64,000 nucleotides of DNA from Leisingera aquaemixtae (GCF_019801145.1 NZ_JAHVJQ010000004.1:310001-374000); one strand, 5' to 3'; positions 23,558-32,115 are shown, counted from the stretch's first letter. Notes: generated by a model not told the origin, from the letters alone. Made by a program: numbers and translations.

Positions 23558-25326
23558 TCGCAATGCCGCGGCGGCTGGCAGGCGGGTTGTTTCTGCGTCT
23601 TGCGGCGCTGATGACCTTTGCCCTGCTGCCGCTTGGCCTGATTGCGCTCTACCAGACAAATGCCGTCGTCGACGAAGCCACCCGGCTGTCGCATGCATCT
23701 TTGCTGGACCGCACTGAACGGGCGGCGGCGCGGGAAAGGAAACTGCTGCAGCGGGCAGGCGGGGCAACCGAGGGGCTGGCGGCGGCCATTTTGCCGGTGG
23801 CCGAAGACAGCCGCGGCTGCAGCGCGCTGCTCAGAGCCTTCACCGAGGGCCCGAACCCCTTTACTTTCGCCGCCTTCGTCACCCCGAATGGCCAGGTGGA
23901 TTGCGCTTCAGACGGCCAGGCCCGGGACATGTCGGGCAACTGGCTGTACCTGAAGGTCCGGCAGACGTCGCAGCTGTCCTTCGCCCTGGGGCGCGATCTC
24001 CTGGGTGAGGGCCGCTCCTATCTTCTGGCTGCCAGCCCGGTCCAGCGCGATGGGATACTGCTGGGCTACATTGCGATCGCGATTCCGCACAAGGTTACGC
24101 CAATTCAGCCGGGCACAGACATCCGGGGCGAAGGCATTGAATTCGTTACGGTTGATGCGCAGGGGGAAATTCTGTCCGCCACTTTGCCCGGTCCCGAAGC
24201 GCCGGAGGTGCTGCCGGTGTCGGTGCCGCGTCGGGATCTGGTGAACCGCGTAGGGGACACGTTCTTCGAGGACGCCCGCTCCGGCAGCGAGCGCTTCTTT
24301 GCAGTGACTGAAATCCTCCCTGGTCAGGTGGTTGTCGTCGGGAGCTGGCCGGTGGAGGATGCCATTCTGGCGGCCAGAAATCCGGCGTCCCTGATGACTG
24401 TGGCTTTTCCTGTCCTGATGTGGCTGGCGGGCGTCTGTGTTGCGATCCTCGGCCTTCAGCAGTTGGTGATCCGGCCCCTTAGTGCACTGCGCAAGGCCAT
24501 GCGGCGCTACGCGCTGGGAGAGCGGGAAGACCCGAAGCTGGAATTGAAGAACCCCCCGCGCGAGTTCGAGGAAGCGCAGCAGTCCTTCAACCGGATGGTC
24601 GCCATCCTCAGCGAAGCTGAGCGGCGGCGCGAACTGGATCTGGAAGAAAAGACCATTCTGCTGCGCGAGGTTCATCACCGGGTCAAAAACAACCTGCAGC
24701 TTGTGGCCTCGATCATGAACATGCAGGCCCGCAGCGCCCACACGCCCGAAGCCCGGCGGATGCTGTCGCAGCTGCAGCGGCGGGTGCGCGGCCTGGCCAC
24801 GATCCACCGCCATTTGAACACCAACCCCGACATCACCACCGTGGACAGCCGCGAGCTCATCCGCGAACTGATCTCCGAAATCGGCGCAATGAACGTCAGG
24901 GCGGGGCAGGAAGTGGCAATCCAGACCGATCTGGCGGAAATCCCGCTGTCCCAAGATCAGGGCGTTACCCTGTCGATGCTGGTGTCCGAGGCGATGACAA
25001 ACGCGGTCAAGCATCTCGGCATCCCGGAGGGCGGGCGCCCTGAGATACAGGTCAACCTGCGCGAAACAGCTGAAAACTGGCTTGAGCTTGAAATCATAAA
25101 TACCAGGGGCCGGCCCTTGCAGCATCCAGAAGAGCATATTGCGGGAGGCGGGATCGGCGCACGGCTGATGATGGCTTTTGCTGCCCAGCTCGAAGGGGAC
25201 GCCAGGACGCTGGAGACCGAGGACAGCTTTGTCTACCGGCTGGGCTTCCCTGCCGTTGCAGGAGCTGCGCCGCCGGACGAAACCCAGAAAGAACAGGACG
25301 AGGATGCAGCAGAATCCGCAGCGTGA
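23554..25326 (+). CDS. Membrane sensor histidine kinase (HisKA_2/HWE type), PhyK-like
   Basis: 590 residues. Membrane helix at about 10-30, an extracytoplasmic sensor (about 35-280), second helix near 285-310 (LMTVAFPVLMWLAGVCVAIL), a HAMP-like linker to 365, then the HisKA_2 phosphoacceptor LLREVHHRVKNNLQLVASIM near 370-390 and an HATPase with SEAMTNAVKHLG and GGGIGARLMMAFAAQLEG. This kinase class phosphorylates PhyR in other alphaproteobacteria. Translationally coupled to ecfG. The signal sensed is unknown. Confidence 0.9.
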   Translation: MIAMPRRLAGGLFLRLAALMTFALLPLGLIALYQTNAVVDEATRLSHASLLDRTERAAARERKLLQRAGGATEGLAAAILPVAEDSRGCSALLRAFTEGPNPFTFAAFVTPNGQVDCASDGQARDMSGNWLYLKVRQTSQLSFALGRDLLGEGRSYLLAASPVQRDGILLGYIAIAIPHKVTPIQPGTDIRGEGIEFVTVDAQGEILSATLPGPEAPEVLPVSVPRRDLVNRVGDTFFEDARSGSERFFAVTEILPGQVVVVGSWPVEDAILAARNPASLMTVAFPVLMWLAGVCVAILGLQQLVIRPLSALRKAMRRYALGEREDPKLELKNPPREFEEAQQSFNRMVAILSEAERRRELDLEEKTILLREVHHRVKNNLQLVASIMNMQARSAHTPEARRMLSQLQRRVRGLATIHRHLNTNPDITTVDSRELIRELISEIGAMNVRAGQEVAIQTDLAEIPLSQDQGVTLSMLVSEAMTNAVKHLGIPEGGRPEIQVNLRETAENWLELEIINTRGRPLQHPEEHIAGGGIGARLMMAFAAQLEGDARTLETEDSFVYRLGFPAVAGAAPPDETQKEQDEDAAESAA

Positions 25327-26788
25327 CGACCTTGGCTGCCCGGAGTTTGCAGTTCTGGTTACGGCCGAGCAGGCCTGGCCAGCCTTTGAACGTGCGGTTC
25401 TGCAGGCCAGGACGGAGATTACAGCGAGCTTCCGCCTCTTTGACTTGTCCACCGGCCTGCTCAGCGCTGAGGCGCGCGAAACCGGTGACACCTGGGCGGA
25501 TCTGATTGCCGCCGCCTTGCGCCGCGGCGTGAATGTCCGCCTGGTGGTGAGCGACTTCGACCCGGTGATGGCCGCGCCTCTGCACGCCGCGGCGCAAAGG
25601 ACATTGGATCAGGCCCGGGAAATCCGCGACGGGCTTGCGCCCGAGGAAGCCGCGCGGCTTTCCGTAACTGCTGCGCTTCATCCGGCCCGTGCCGGGATCC
25701 TGCCGCGGCTGGCATTTTCGCCCTTTGTGCTGCGCAAGCTGCGGAAGCTGCCGCGGCGGTTACGGCCCTCTGCCGCGGAAACCGGGCTGCCGCAGCTTTA
25801 TCCCGTGTCGCATCACCAGAAGGTCGCGGTGGTTGACCGCGAAACCCTGTATATCGGCGGGCTGGATCAGAACCGCCGCCGGTACGACACCCCGGACCAT
25901 GATCAGCCGGCGTTCAAGACTTGGGCGGATGTGCAACTGCTGCTGCGCGGCCCGGAGGCTGAGGAAGCCGCCGCGCACCTGGATTGCTTCCTCGAGGACG
26001 TGGCGCAGCGCAGAACGCCGCTTGAAGGCCGCCACATCCGCCGCACCCTGTCTGTTCCGCGCCGTGCCGGATTCTGGGCGCTGTCGCCAAAAACAGTCCT
26101 GCGCGAGATTGAAGAGGATCACCTGGCTGCCTTTGCAAGTGCCAAACGCCTGATTTATCTGGAAACCCAGTTTCTGCGCTCCAGCGTCATCGCCCGCGGT
26201 CTGGCCGGTGCAGCCCGGCGCAATCCGGACCTGTCGCTGATCCTGATCCTGCCTGCCTTGCCAGAGGACGTCGCCTTTGACGGCAATCAGGAGCTGGATG
26301 CCCGCTATGGCATGGCGCTGCAGGCGGAAGCGCTGGAGACTGTGAACGCGGCCTTCGGCTCCCGTGCCTGCATTGCCAGCCCGGTGCAGCGGCGCATGGC
26401 GGCCCGGGATGCGCCTTCGACGCTGGCTGGCTCACCGATGATCTACCTGCACAGCAAGGCGCTGATCACGGACCGGGACTTTGCCCTGGTCGGTTCGGCC
26501 AATTTGAACGGCCGGTCGATGCGCTGGGATACGGAGGCGGCCTTGCGGATCACCCGGCAGGACCGGATCGCACGGCTGTGGCAGGCGCTTGCCCGGCATT
26601 GGTGGCAGGAGGACCTGCCAGCAGCAGCGCTGGAGCCTGGGAGTGCAGCCGACTGGTGGCAGCAGGAAATCCAGCGCAACCAGGTGCGCCGTCCGGAAGC
26701 CCGCCGCGGACTGCTGGTGCCGCATGACCCGGACCGGATGGCTGAGCTGCAGCAGCCCCTTCCCGGAGCGACCGAAGACATCGTCTGA
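25304..26788 (+). CDS. Phospholipase D-family phosphatidyltransferase/hydrolase
   Basis: 494 residues from the ATG at 25304, which overlaps the kinase end by 23 bp; a longer frame from 25178 runs through the kinase coding region and is rejected. Two HKD motifs are seen: SHHQKVAVVDRETLYIGG near 173-190 and YLHSKALITDRDFALVGS near 382-400. This is the PLD/cardiolipin-synthase-like superfamily; it lacks N-terminal membrane helices, unlike cardiolipin synthase. Last gene of the stress operon, so membrane phospholipid turnover may be part of the general stress response (inference). Confidence 0.87.
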   Translation: MQQNPQRDDLGCPEFAVLVTAEQAWPAFERAVLQARTEITASFRLFDLSTGLLSAEARETGDTWADLIAAALRRGVNVRLVVSDFDPVMAAPLHAAAQRTLDQAREIRDGLAPEEAARLSVTAALHPARAGILPRLAFSPFVLRKLRKLPRRLRPSAAETGLPQLYPVSHHQKVAVVDRETLYIGGLDQNRRRYDTPDHDQPAFKTWADVQLLLRGPEAEEAAAHLDCFLEDVAQRRTPLEGRHIRRTLSVPRRAGFWALSPKTVLREIEEDHLAAFASAKRLIYLETQFLRSSVIARGLAGAARRNPDLSLILILPALPEDVAFDGNQELDARYGMALQAEALETVNAAFGSRACIASPVQRRMAARDAPSTLAGSPMIYLHSKALITDRDFALVGSANLNGRSMRWDTEAALRITRQDRIARLWQALARHWWQEDLPAAALEPGSAADWWQQEIQRNQVRRPEARRGLLVPHDPDRMAELQQPLPGATEDIV

Positions 26789-26858
26789 CCTGCCGCCCGG
26801 GGGCGATGCCGGGGGCAGCCTGGCGATCCGGTCCTGCGTGAAGCTTCCTTGTGCGCAA

Positions 26859-26895
26859 AAAAACGATGGTCCGGGGCAAGCGGCCGCCGGACCAT
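26859..26895 (-). terminator. Intrinsic terminator of the exported-protein/entericidin operon
   Basis: On the minus strand ATGGTCCGG, a 12-base loop, CCGGACCAT, then CGTTTTTTT. It lies about 25 bases after the entericidin-like gene. Confidence 0.88.
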
Positions 26896-26919
26896 TCAGA
26901 ATTCAATTGGCAACGCAGG

Positions 26920-27051
26920 TTATTGTTGCGCTTCCTGGGATTCTTCTGTGATTTCATTGCCGAGGTTCGACACGTCTCTGCCAAAACCTTCAGCTGTTTC
27001 ACAGGCGGCCGTCAGGCCGGCCAGGGCCAGAACTGCAAGAAAGATACGCAT
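26920..27051 (-). CDS. Entericidin-like lipoprotein peptide
   Basis: 43 residues, with AGGAGG before the ATG. MRIFLAVLALAGLTAACETA is a type II signal with lipobox LTAAC, followed by a short acidic amphipathic segment (EGFGRDVSNLGNEITEES) that matches the EcnA/EcnB entericidin pattern GxGxDxxxxGxxI. Entericidins are small membrane lipoproteins made in stationary phase. It begins 10 bp after the stop of the exported protein and shares its transcript. Confidence 0.82.
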   Translation of the reverse strand: MRIFLAVLALAGLTAACETAEGFGRDVSNLGNEITEESQEAQQ

Positions 27052-27061
27052 AGCCGCCTCC

Positions 27062-27550
27062 TTATTTCAGTTTCGACGCGACATTGCCTGCAAAGGCATC
27101 AATGATGGCGTTGTAGAACAGCTCGCTGTCCACGGTCACAAGCGCAGGATCGGTGCCCTGGGGGTAGTACGCATTCACCTGGTCCGCGGAGACGGTGAGG
27201 TCGTAGCGCATGTCCTGGGACGCGTCTGGCATGTCGATGTCGACGTCGCCCTTCAGAACCCATTCGCCAACGCCCAGGGCCTGCTCAAAGTTGCTGGCCA
27301 GGGCGACGGAGTCGATCTCGACATTGATTTCGGCTGTCTCCGACGCGCCTGCCTCGGCGATTTGGCCGATCAACTGCTGGGCAAGGGCTGTTTCAAGGTC
27401 GGTTTCCAGGCTCGTCCAGACTTTGGCCGCCTGGTAATTTTCAATGGCGCTCAGGTCCGCCGTCACGTCGATTTCGGAAACCATCGGGCCTGCTGCGGCC
27501 GCCGTGGCCATGGCCGCGGCAAGAGCGGTGGTGCGGATCAGATGAGTCAT
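27062..27550 (-). CDS. Exported protein of unknown function
   Basis: 162 residues from the ATG at 27550. An N-terminal signal peptide (MTHLIRTTALAAAMATAAAA, with cleavage probably just after) precedes a mainly beta/alpha domain with repeated acidic stretches (EINVEIDSVALASNF, KGDVDIDMPDASQDMRYDLTVSAD). No family recognised. Probably periplasmic. It carries a good GGAAC-N17-CGTT promoter and heads a two-gene operon with the entericidin-like lipoprotein, so a stress-induced envelope role is likely. Confidence 0.72.
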   Translation of the reverse strand: MTHLIRTTALAAAMATAAAAGPMVSEIDVTADLSAIENYQAAKVWTSLETDLETALAQQLIGQIAEAGASETAEINVEIDSVALASNFEQALGVGEWVLKGDVDIDMPDASQDMRYDLTVSADQVNAYYPQGTDPALVTVDSELFYNAIIDAFAGNVASKLK

Positions 27551-27598
27551 TGTCGATGCTCCTTTCCATTGATGTCCCTCGCTGGGATGCACGGTGAG

Positions 27599-27624
27599 AA
27601 CGCATGTGCGGGAACAAAGGTTCC
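27599..27624 (-). promoter_or_regulatory. Candidate EcfG promoter of the exported-protein/entericidin operon
   Basis: On the minus strand GGAAC (27624-27620), 17-base spacer, CGTT (27602-27599), 49 bases before the start. Both boxes are perfect and the spacing is within the accepted range. Confidence 0.78.
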
Positions 27625-27697
27625 TGCGCCGGCGGGAAAATCGGCCTGCCTGCACACTGTCGGCGGAAAACTTCTTGAACGGGTAGCGCCGGCGGCG

Positions 27698-27723
27698 GGA
27701 ACCTGCCGCCGGGCAGGGGTGTT
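27698..27723 (+). promoter_or_regulatory. Weak candidate EcfG promoter of the ExoD-like gene
   Basis: GGAAC (27698-27702), 17-base spacer, TGTT (27720-27723), 37 bases before the start. The GGAAC lies in a GC-rich run, so chance is not excluded. Confidence 0.4.
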
Positions 27724-27759
27724 GGCCCGCCGTAAGCAAGCAGCCGGTCAAGGAACGAA

Positions 27760-28146
27760 ATGGATTCTGCCAAACAGCCTGTCGAAAATGTGCTCAAGAA
27801 AACCAGCGCCATTGCACGCCGCCACCGCACGGCCATAACCGTCGGCAAGATGGCAGAGGAGCTTGGGCAAAACTCGCTTCCGGCTGTGCTCGCCCTTCCG
27901 GCGCTGGCAGTGGTTACCCCGCTCAGCGGCATTCCGCGGTTCTCTTCCGCTTGCGGTGTCATGATCTGCCTGATCTGCGGCGCGCTGATACCGCTGCTGG
28001 AAGTCGTGCCCTTTACCTCGTCGCTGCTGGGCGCCGCCGTCGGCCTGCTGGCTGTTGCCATGCTGACCCGTGACAGGCTGATTGCGCTTTCGACGCTTGG
28101 CGGCATTGGCACCGCCGCGGCAGCGCTGTCAGCGGGCCTGATTTAG
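27760..28146 (+). CDS. ExoD-like membrane protein (short form)
   Basis: 128 residues. After a polar N terminus comes KMAEELGQNSLPAVLALPALAVVTPLSGIPRFSSACGVMICLICG, which resembles the first hydrophobic region of the ExoD exopolysaccharide-synthesis family, and a second hydrophobic hairpin (SSLLGAAVGLLAVAML, STLGGIGTAAAALSAGLI). Typical ExoD proteins are about 190-200 residues, so this is a short or distant member. Inner membrane. Function unknown; in Sinorhizobium exoD affects alkaline stress and polysaccharide. Confidence 0.6.
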   Translation: MDSAKQPVENVLKKTSAIARRHRTAITVGKMAEELGQNSLPAVLALPALAVVTPLSGIPRFSSACGVMICLICGALIPLLEVVPFTSSLLGAAVGLLAVAMLTRDRLIALSTLGGIGTAAAALSAGLI

Positions 28147-28187
28147 CGGTCTGCTGTCAATTAATGTTTCAAGCGCCTGAATAGAAG

Positions 28188-28218
28188 AAGACCGGGTCCC
28201 GGTCGGGAACCCGGTCTT
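28188..28218 (+). terminator. Hairpin terminator after the ExoD-like gene
   Basis: 10-bp perfect stem AAGACCGGGT (28188-28197) with ACCCGGTCTT (28209-28218) and an 11-base loop. It is symmetric and could also stop transcription from the opposite gene. Confidence 0.65.
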
Positions 28219-28326
28219 GCGCCGCTTGGCCGGGATGCCAGTCCGGTACACTGCTGCGAGGCAGGAAACAGGCGAGGCGCTCGGGCGGCAGATGCGGGGC
28301 TATCAAGCCCCCGGAAATCCGGCAAA

Positions 28327-28911
28327 TCAGTTGTGCAGATAATCCGGCAGCGCCTCCAGCTGTTCGCGGGTCAGATGGGTGACGACCCGCAGATCGCCGT
28401 CCACTTGCATGATCTGGATGTCGCCCATGGTCAGCTCGGCCGGTTTTTCACCGATGCCCAGGAAGCCGCCCACGTCAATGATCACGGCTTCGACACCTCC
28501 ATTGGTGTTCACGATAATCTGCGAAAGCTCTCCGATATGGTCGTCTTTGGCGTCATAGGCCGGAGCGCCTGTCAGGGCTTCTGCCGTCACCTCGTTCATG
28601 TCCAGCGGCTCCATCGCGGGCGCGTCGGCGTCCGGAAGAATTGCCGTAAGGCCGCCCCCAGAGGCGGTGCCCGCGCTCAGCGGGCTTTTTCCGGTTTCCG
28701 CAGGCTGATCAGCGGCTTCGGTGGCCGGCTGAAGCGGAGTGCTTTCTGCCTTTGCTTCGCCCATGGTGCCAGCGCCGGCGGATGCATCCGCTGCAAGGGA
28801 TTCAAGCTGAACACCAGCCTCTGCGCTGCCTTCCCCCTCTGTTTCCGAGCCCGCGATGGCCGGCACCGCGGCGGCAACGATCAGCGAAGTCGAGAGCATG
28901 AGGTGTTTCAT
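28327..28911 (-). CDS. Exported PRC-barrel domain protein
   Basis: 194 residues. Signal peptide MKHLMLSTSLIVAAAVPAIAG, then an Ala/Glu-rich low-complexity linker (about 22-100) and a C-terminal PRC-barrel (PAYDAKDDHIGELSQIIVNTNGG and VEAVIIDVGGFLGIGEKPAEL, about 125-185). Secreted PRC-barrel proteins of this form are widespread in alphaproteobacteria and often stress-induced; the ligand is unknown. Behind a GGAAC-N16-GGTT promoter. Confidence 0.85.
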   Translation of the reverse strand: MKHLMLSTSLIVAAAVPAIAGSETEGEGSAEAGVQLESLAADASAGAGTMGEAKAESTPLQPATEAADQPAETGKSPLSAGTASGGGLTAILPDADAPAMEPLDMNEVTAEALTGAPAYDAKDDHIGELSQIIVNTNGGVEAVIIDVGGFLGIGEKPAELTMGDIQIMQVDGDLRVVTHLTREQLEALPDYLHN

Positions 28912-28959
28912 AGGATGATCTCCTGCAATTTTTTCAGCGTTCCCGAGGCACAGCCAATC

Positions 28960-28984
28960 AACCCGCCGCGGCAGTGAAAGTTCC
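28960..28984 (-). promoter_or_regulatory. Candidate EcfG promoter of the PRC-barrel gene
   Basis: On the minus strand GGAAC (28984-28980), 16-base spacer, GGTT (28963-28960), 49 bases before the start. Same -10 variant as both DUF1328 promoters. Confidence 0.65.
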
Positions 28985-29087
28985 TGTTCATCTGATAATT
29001 TTGCAGAGCCTGCCGGCGGGGGAATAGCGGTTTCCTGCCCCTGCAGCGTAGTGAAATGCCTTGTATGCTCCTGCCGGTGCGGGGCGC

Positions 29088-30353
29088 TCAGAACAGGAAG
29101 TCGTTCCTGCTGAGGTCATCAATGCTAACCCCAGCCAGTGTGATCACCATCCCGGCGCCGTCATCAATGACGGCGTTACCGTCAATTTCCGAGATGTGAT
29201 TGTCCATCAGATCGCGATAGCCTTCGATTCTCGAGACCCTGGAGAGGTCGATTTTCTCGCCCCGCGTGCCGACGCTGAAATCTGTGATGACGTCGCTGCC
29301 GCTGTCTCCATCAGAGCCAAATAGGTCATCGCCGGTTTCGAAGAATTCGAAAATGTCCGCGCCGCCACCGCCGGTCAGCGTGTCGTTTCCGATGTTTCCC
29401 GTCAGAGTGTCAGCGCCGCTGCCGCCAAACAGCTGGTCGTCTCCATCTTCCCCGTAAACAAGGTCGTTGCCGCGGCCGCCGTGCACCCAGTCGTTACCTG
29501 ATAAGCCGGAGAGCAAATCTTGATCCGCGCCGCCATAGAGCGTGTCCTCACCATCGCCGCCGCCGATATTGTCCGATCCCTTGCCTCCACGGATCAGGTT
29601 GTTGCCGGAATATCCGTTCAATGCATCGTCGCCGGTGCCCCCGTGCAGGGTATCATCGCCGAAAAAGCCTATGAGCCAATCATTACCGCTGCCGCCATAG
29701 ATCAGATCGGATTGGAAAGACCCATTGACAGTGTCGTCGCCTGCCCTCAGACGGATCGCCCCCAGGGTCTGGCTGGCGACGTCCAGGCTTACAAAATCAT
29801 TCGCAGAAGACCCGAAAATCGAGAAGCCGTTGAAGTCCAGCACCTCGATGTCGATTTCGAAACGCCCTATCAGCCGGATGTCCTCTTCCAGCCGGATTGT
29901 GTCGTTTCCCGCCCCGCCGTGGACTTCGGAACTGTAGGCTGCGGTCAAGGAGGCAACCCGGCCGGACAGAAGGATCAAATCATCGCCGTCGCCCCCGAGG
30001 ACTATCTGCGGGGAAGAGGTGTCGTGGCCTGAATGACCTGCGATGATCGTGTCATTGCCAGCGCCGCCTTCGAACAAGCCGCCTTGGCCTGAGCTGTCCA
30101 GAAGATCATTACCGCCACCGCCGGAAAGGAAATTCTCCTGACCTGCGCCTGCGATAAGAGTGTCGTTCCCCTCATCGCCGATCAGCGTGTCGCTGCCGCC
30201 GCCGCCGGTGATATGATCGTCCCCGCCGCCACCGGTCAGAGAGTCGTCTCCGCCGGTTCCGGTGAGCACCAGCCCGTTAGCGGCTTCGGACGCTGCGTTC
30301 TGCAATCTGGCGGCTATGAGATATTGAGCCAGCGGTCCATTTGAATTGGGCAT
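29088..30353 (-). CDS. RTX (hemolysin-type) calcium-binding repeat protein
   Basis: 421 residues. From about residue 30 onward it is built of GGxGxDxLxGGxGxD nonapeptide repeats in several blocks (for example TGGGGDDHITGGGGSDTLI and GYSGNNLIRGGKGSDNIGGG), with one non-repeat insert near 150-215. No signal peptide. The C terminus ends SIDDLSRNDFLF, a terminal hydrophobic-rich motif as in type I-secreted proteins. Calcium folds such repeats outside the cell. No HlyB/HlyD/TolC genes are in the window, so it must use a transporter encoded elsewhere. No enzymatic domain is seen. Confidence 0.9.
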   Translation of the reverse strand: MPNSNGPLAQYLIAARLQNAASEAANGLVLTGTGGDDSLTGGGGDDHITGGGGSDTLIGDEGNDTLIAGAGQENFLSGGGGNDLLDSSGQGGLFEGGAGNDTIIAGHSGHDTSSPQIVLGGDGDDLILLSGRVASLTAAYSSEVHGGAGNDTIRLEEDIRLIGRFEIDIEVLDFNGFSIFGSSANDFVSLDVASQTLGAIRLRAGDDTVNGSFQSDLIYGGSGNDWLIGFFGDDTLHGGTGDDALNGYSGNNLIRGGKGSDNIGGGDGEDTLYGGADQDLLSGLSGNDWVHGGRGNDLVYGEDGDDQLFGGSGADTLTGNIGNDTLTGGGGADIFEFFETGDDLFGSDGDSGSDVITDFSVGTRGEKIDLSRVSRIEGYRDLMDNHISEIDGNAVIDDGAGMVITLAGVSIDDLSRNDFLF

Positions 30354-30682
30354 TGGAAAATCCTTGAATCTGTTCGGCGGTTTGAAAATTGGCTCCGCGT
30401 GGCGCTTAATAGAGGCTCTGAAACTGTTGTTAGTCTATTCATGTTTGTGTTCAGAGTGTGTCCGGGCTTGCCCCGTTTGCGTCCGGACCAGAGGAAGCGC
30501 CGTTCTGCGGCAACTTGCCTCTGGCGGGACTGGCAGCGCAGGCATAGGTGGCGGTTTGCCCCTCGCGGTGCGGAATCGGCCTCAAAACATGATTGTGTGA
30601 TGCGCTTTTTGATCCACGTCAAAGTTCCGGCACTTTGCATCTGTGACAAGGGCGCGAGACAGCCACAAGACGGAGAGAGTCC
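30354..30682. other. 329-bp intergenic region between the RTX gene and ccoG
   Basis: Divergent promoter region. It contains an FNR-type box at 30609-30622 that belongs to ccoG. No GGAAC-type motif reads toward the RTX gene. I see no gene or other repeat in it. Confidence 0.5.
30609..30622 (+). promoter_or_regulatory. FNR/FnrL-type box upstream of ccoG
   Basis: TTGAT-CCAC-GTCAA, one mismatch from TTGAT-N4-ATCAA, with its centre about 67 bases before the ccoG start. It predicts induction under low oxygen, when cbb3 oxidase is assembled. Confidence 0.8.
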
Positions 30683-32113
30683 GTGAGCGATTCCAACCCG
30701 GCCCCCAGCCTGTACGCCGCCAGAGAGCCGATCTTTCCGCGGCGCGTGTCCGGCCCCTTCCGGAACCTGAAATGGTACATCATGGCGGTGACGCTGGGGA
30801 TCTACTACCTGACCCCGTGGATCCGCTGGGACCGCGGGCCGTCGCTGCCGGATCAGGCGGTGCTGCTGGATCTGGCGAACCGCCGGTTCTACTTTTTCTG
30901 GATCGAGATCTGGCCGCACGAGTTCTATTTCGTGGCGGGTCTCCTCATCATGGCAGGGCTTGGGCTGTTCCTGTTCACATCGGCGCTGGGCCGGGTCTGG
31001 TGCGGCTATGCCTGCCCGCAGACGGTCTGGACCGACCTGTTCATCCTGGTGGAACGCTGGATCGAGGGGGACCGAAATGCCCGCCTGCGCCTGCACCGGC
31101 AGAAGAAGATGGATTTCCGCAAGGCCCGCCTGCGGGTCACCAAGTGGACCGCATGGTTCCTGATCGGCCTCGCCACCGGCGGCGCCTGGGTGTTCTATTT
31201 CGCGGATGCGCCGACGCTGGCCTATGATCTGGTGACGCTGAACGCGCATCCGATCGCCTATTCCACCATGCTGGTGCTGACCGCGACCACCTTCCTGTTC
31301 GGCGGTTTCGCGCGCGAGCAAATCTGCATCTACGCCTGCCCCTGGCCGCGCATCCAGGCGGCAATGATGGACGAGGACACGCTGACCGTCGGATACCGCG
31401 ATTGGCGGGGCGAGCCGCGCGGCAAGCTGAAGAAGGGCCAGGTGGCGGAAGGGCAGGGCGACTGCATCGACTGCATGGCCTGCGTCAACGTCTGCCCGAT
31501 GGGGATCGACATCCGCGACGGCCAGCAAATGGAATGCATCACCTGCGCGCTTTGCATTGATGCCTGCGACGACGTCATGGCCAAGATCGGCAAACCGCGC
31601 GGCCTGATCGACTACATGGCGCTGTCGGACGAAACGCTGGAGCGCAGCGGCCAGCCGCCCAAGAACGTCTGGAAGCACATCCTGCGCCCGCGCACCATCA
31701 TGTACACCAGCCTGTGGTCGCTGGTCGGGCTGGGTCTGCTGTTCGCCCTGTTCATCCGCTCCGACATTGAGCTGACGGTGGCGCCGGAGCGCAACCCGAC
31801 CTACGTCACTCTTTCGGACGGTTCCATCCGCAACACCTACGACGTGCGCCTGCGCAACAAGCACGGCGAGGACCGGGTGTTCAAGCTGTCGATCAAGGGC
31901 GATCCGACCCTGCGCCTGCAGCTTGAGGGGACCATATACCACGCGGTCAATGTGCCTGCCGACACTGCGCTGCTGCAACGGGTCTACATCGTGACGCCCA
32001 AGGGGTCCGGCCCCGCGCAAACCGGGTCCACCCCGGTTCGCATCTGGGTCGAGGATCTGATAAACGGGGAACGTGCCCACAAGGACACCAGCTTTAACGG
32101 CAAGGGGAACTGA
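30683..32113 (+). CDS. ccoG: Cytochrome c oxidase accessory protein CcoG (FixG/RdxA)
   Basis: 476 residues; GTG start with GGAGAGAG upstream. N-terminal membrane helices include LKWYIMAVTLGIYYLTPWI (about 30-48), with VWCGYACPQTVW near 110 and ICIYACPWPRIQAAMMDE near 215. Two ferredoxin-type clusters follow: CIDCMACVNVCPMGID and CITCALCIDACDD (about 260-300). The C-terminal Ig-like domain is seen after a further helix. It works as a Cu(II) reductase for assembling the CuB site of cbb3 oxidase. First gene of ccoGHIS. Confidence 0.95.
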   Translation: MSDSNPAPSLYAAREPIFPRRVSGPFRNLKWYIMAVTLGIYYLTPWIRWDRGPSLPDQAVLLDLANRRFYFFWIEIWPHEFYFVAGLLIMAGLGLFLFTSALGRVWCGYACPQTVWTDLFILVERWIEGDRNARLRLHRQKKMDFRKARLRVTKWTAWFLIGLATGGAWVFYFADAPTLAYDLVTLNAHPIAYSTMLVLTATTFLFGGFAREQICIYACPWPRIQAAMMDEDTLTVGYRDWRGEPRGKLKKGQVAEGQGDCIDCMACVNVCPMGIDIRDGQQMECITCALCIDACDDVMAKIGKPRGLIDYMALSDETLERSGQPPKNVWKHILRPRTIMYTSLWSLVGLGLLFALFIRSDIELTVAPERNPTYVTLSDGSIRNTYDVRLRNKHGEDRVFKLSIKGDPTLRLQLEGTIYHAVNVPADTALLQRVYIVTPKGSGPAQTGSTPVRIWVEDLINGERAHKDTSFNGKGN

Positions 32114-32115
32114 GC

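Noticed and set aside
29520-30032. Plus-strand reading frame antisense to the RTX repeats
   Set aside because: Long antisense frames arise from the glycine/aspartate codon periodicity of RTX repeats; no family features.
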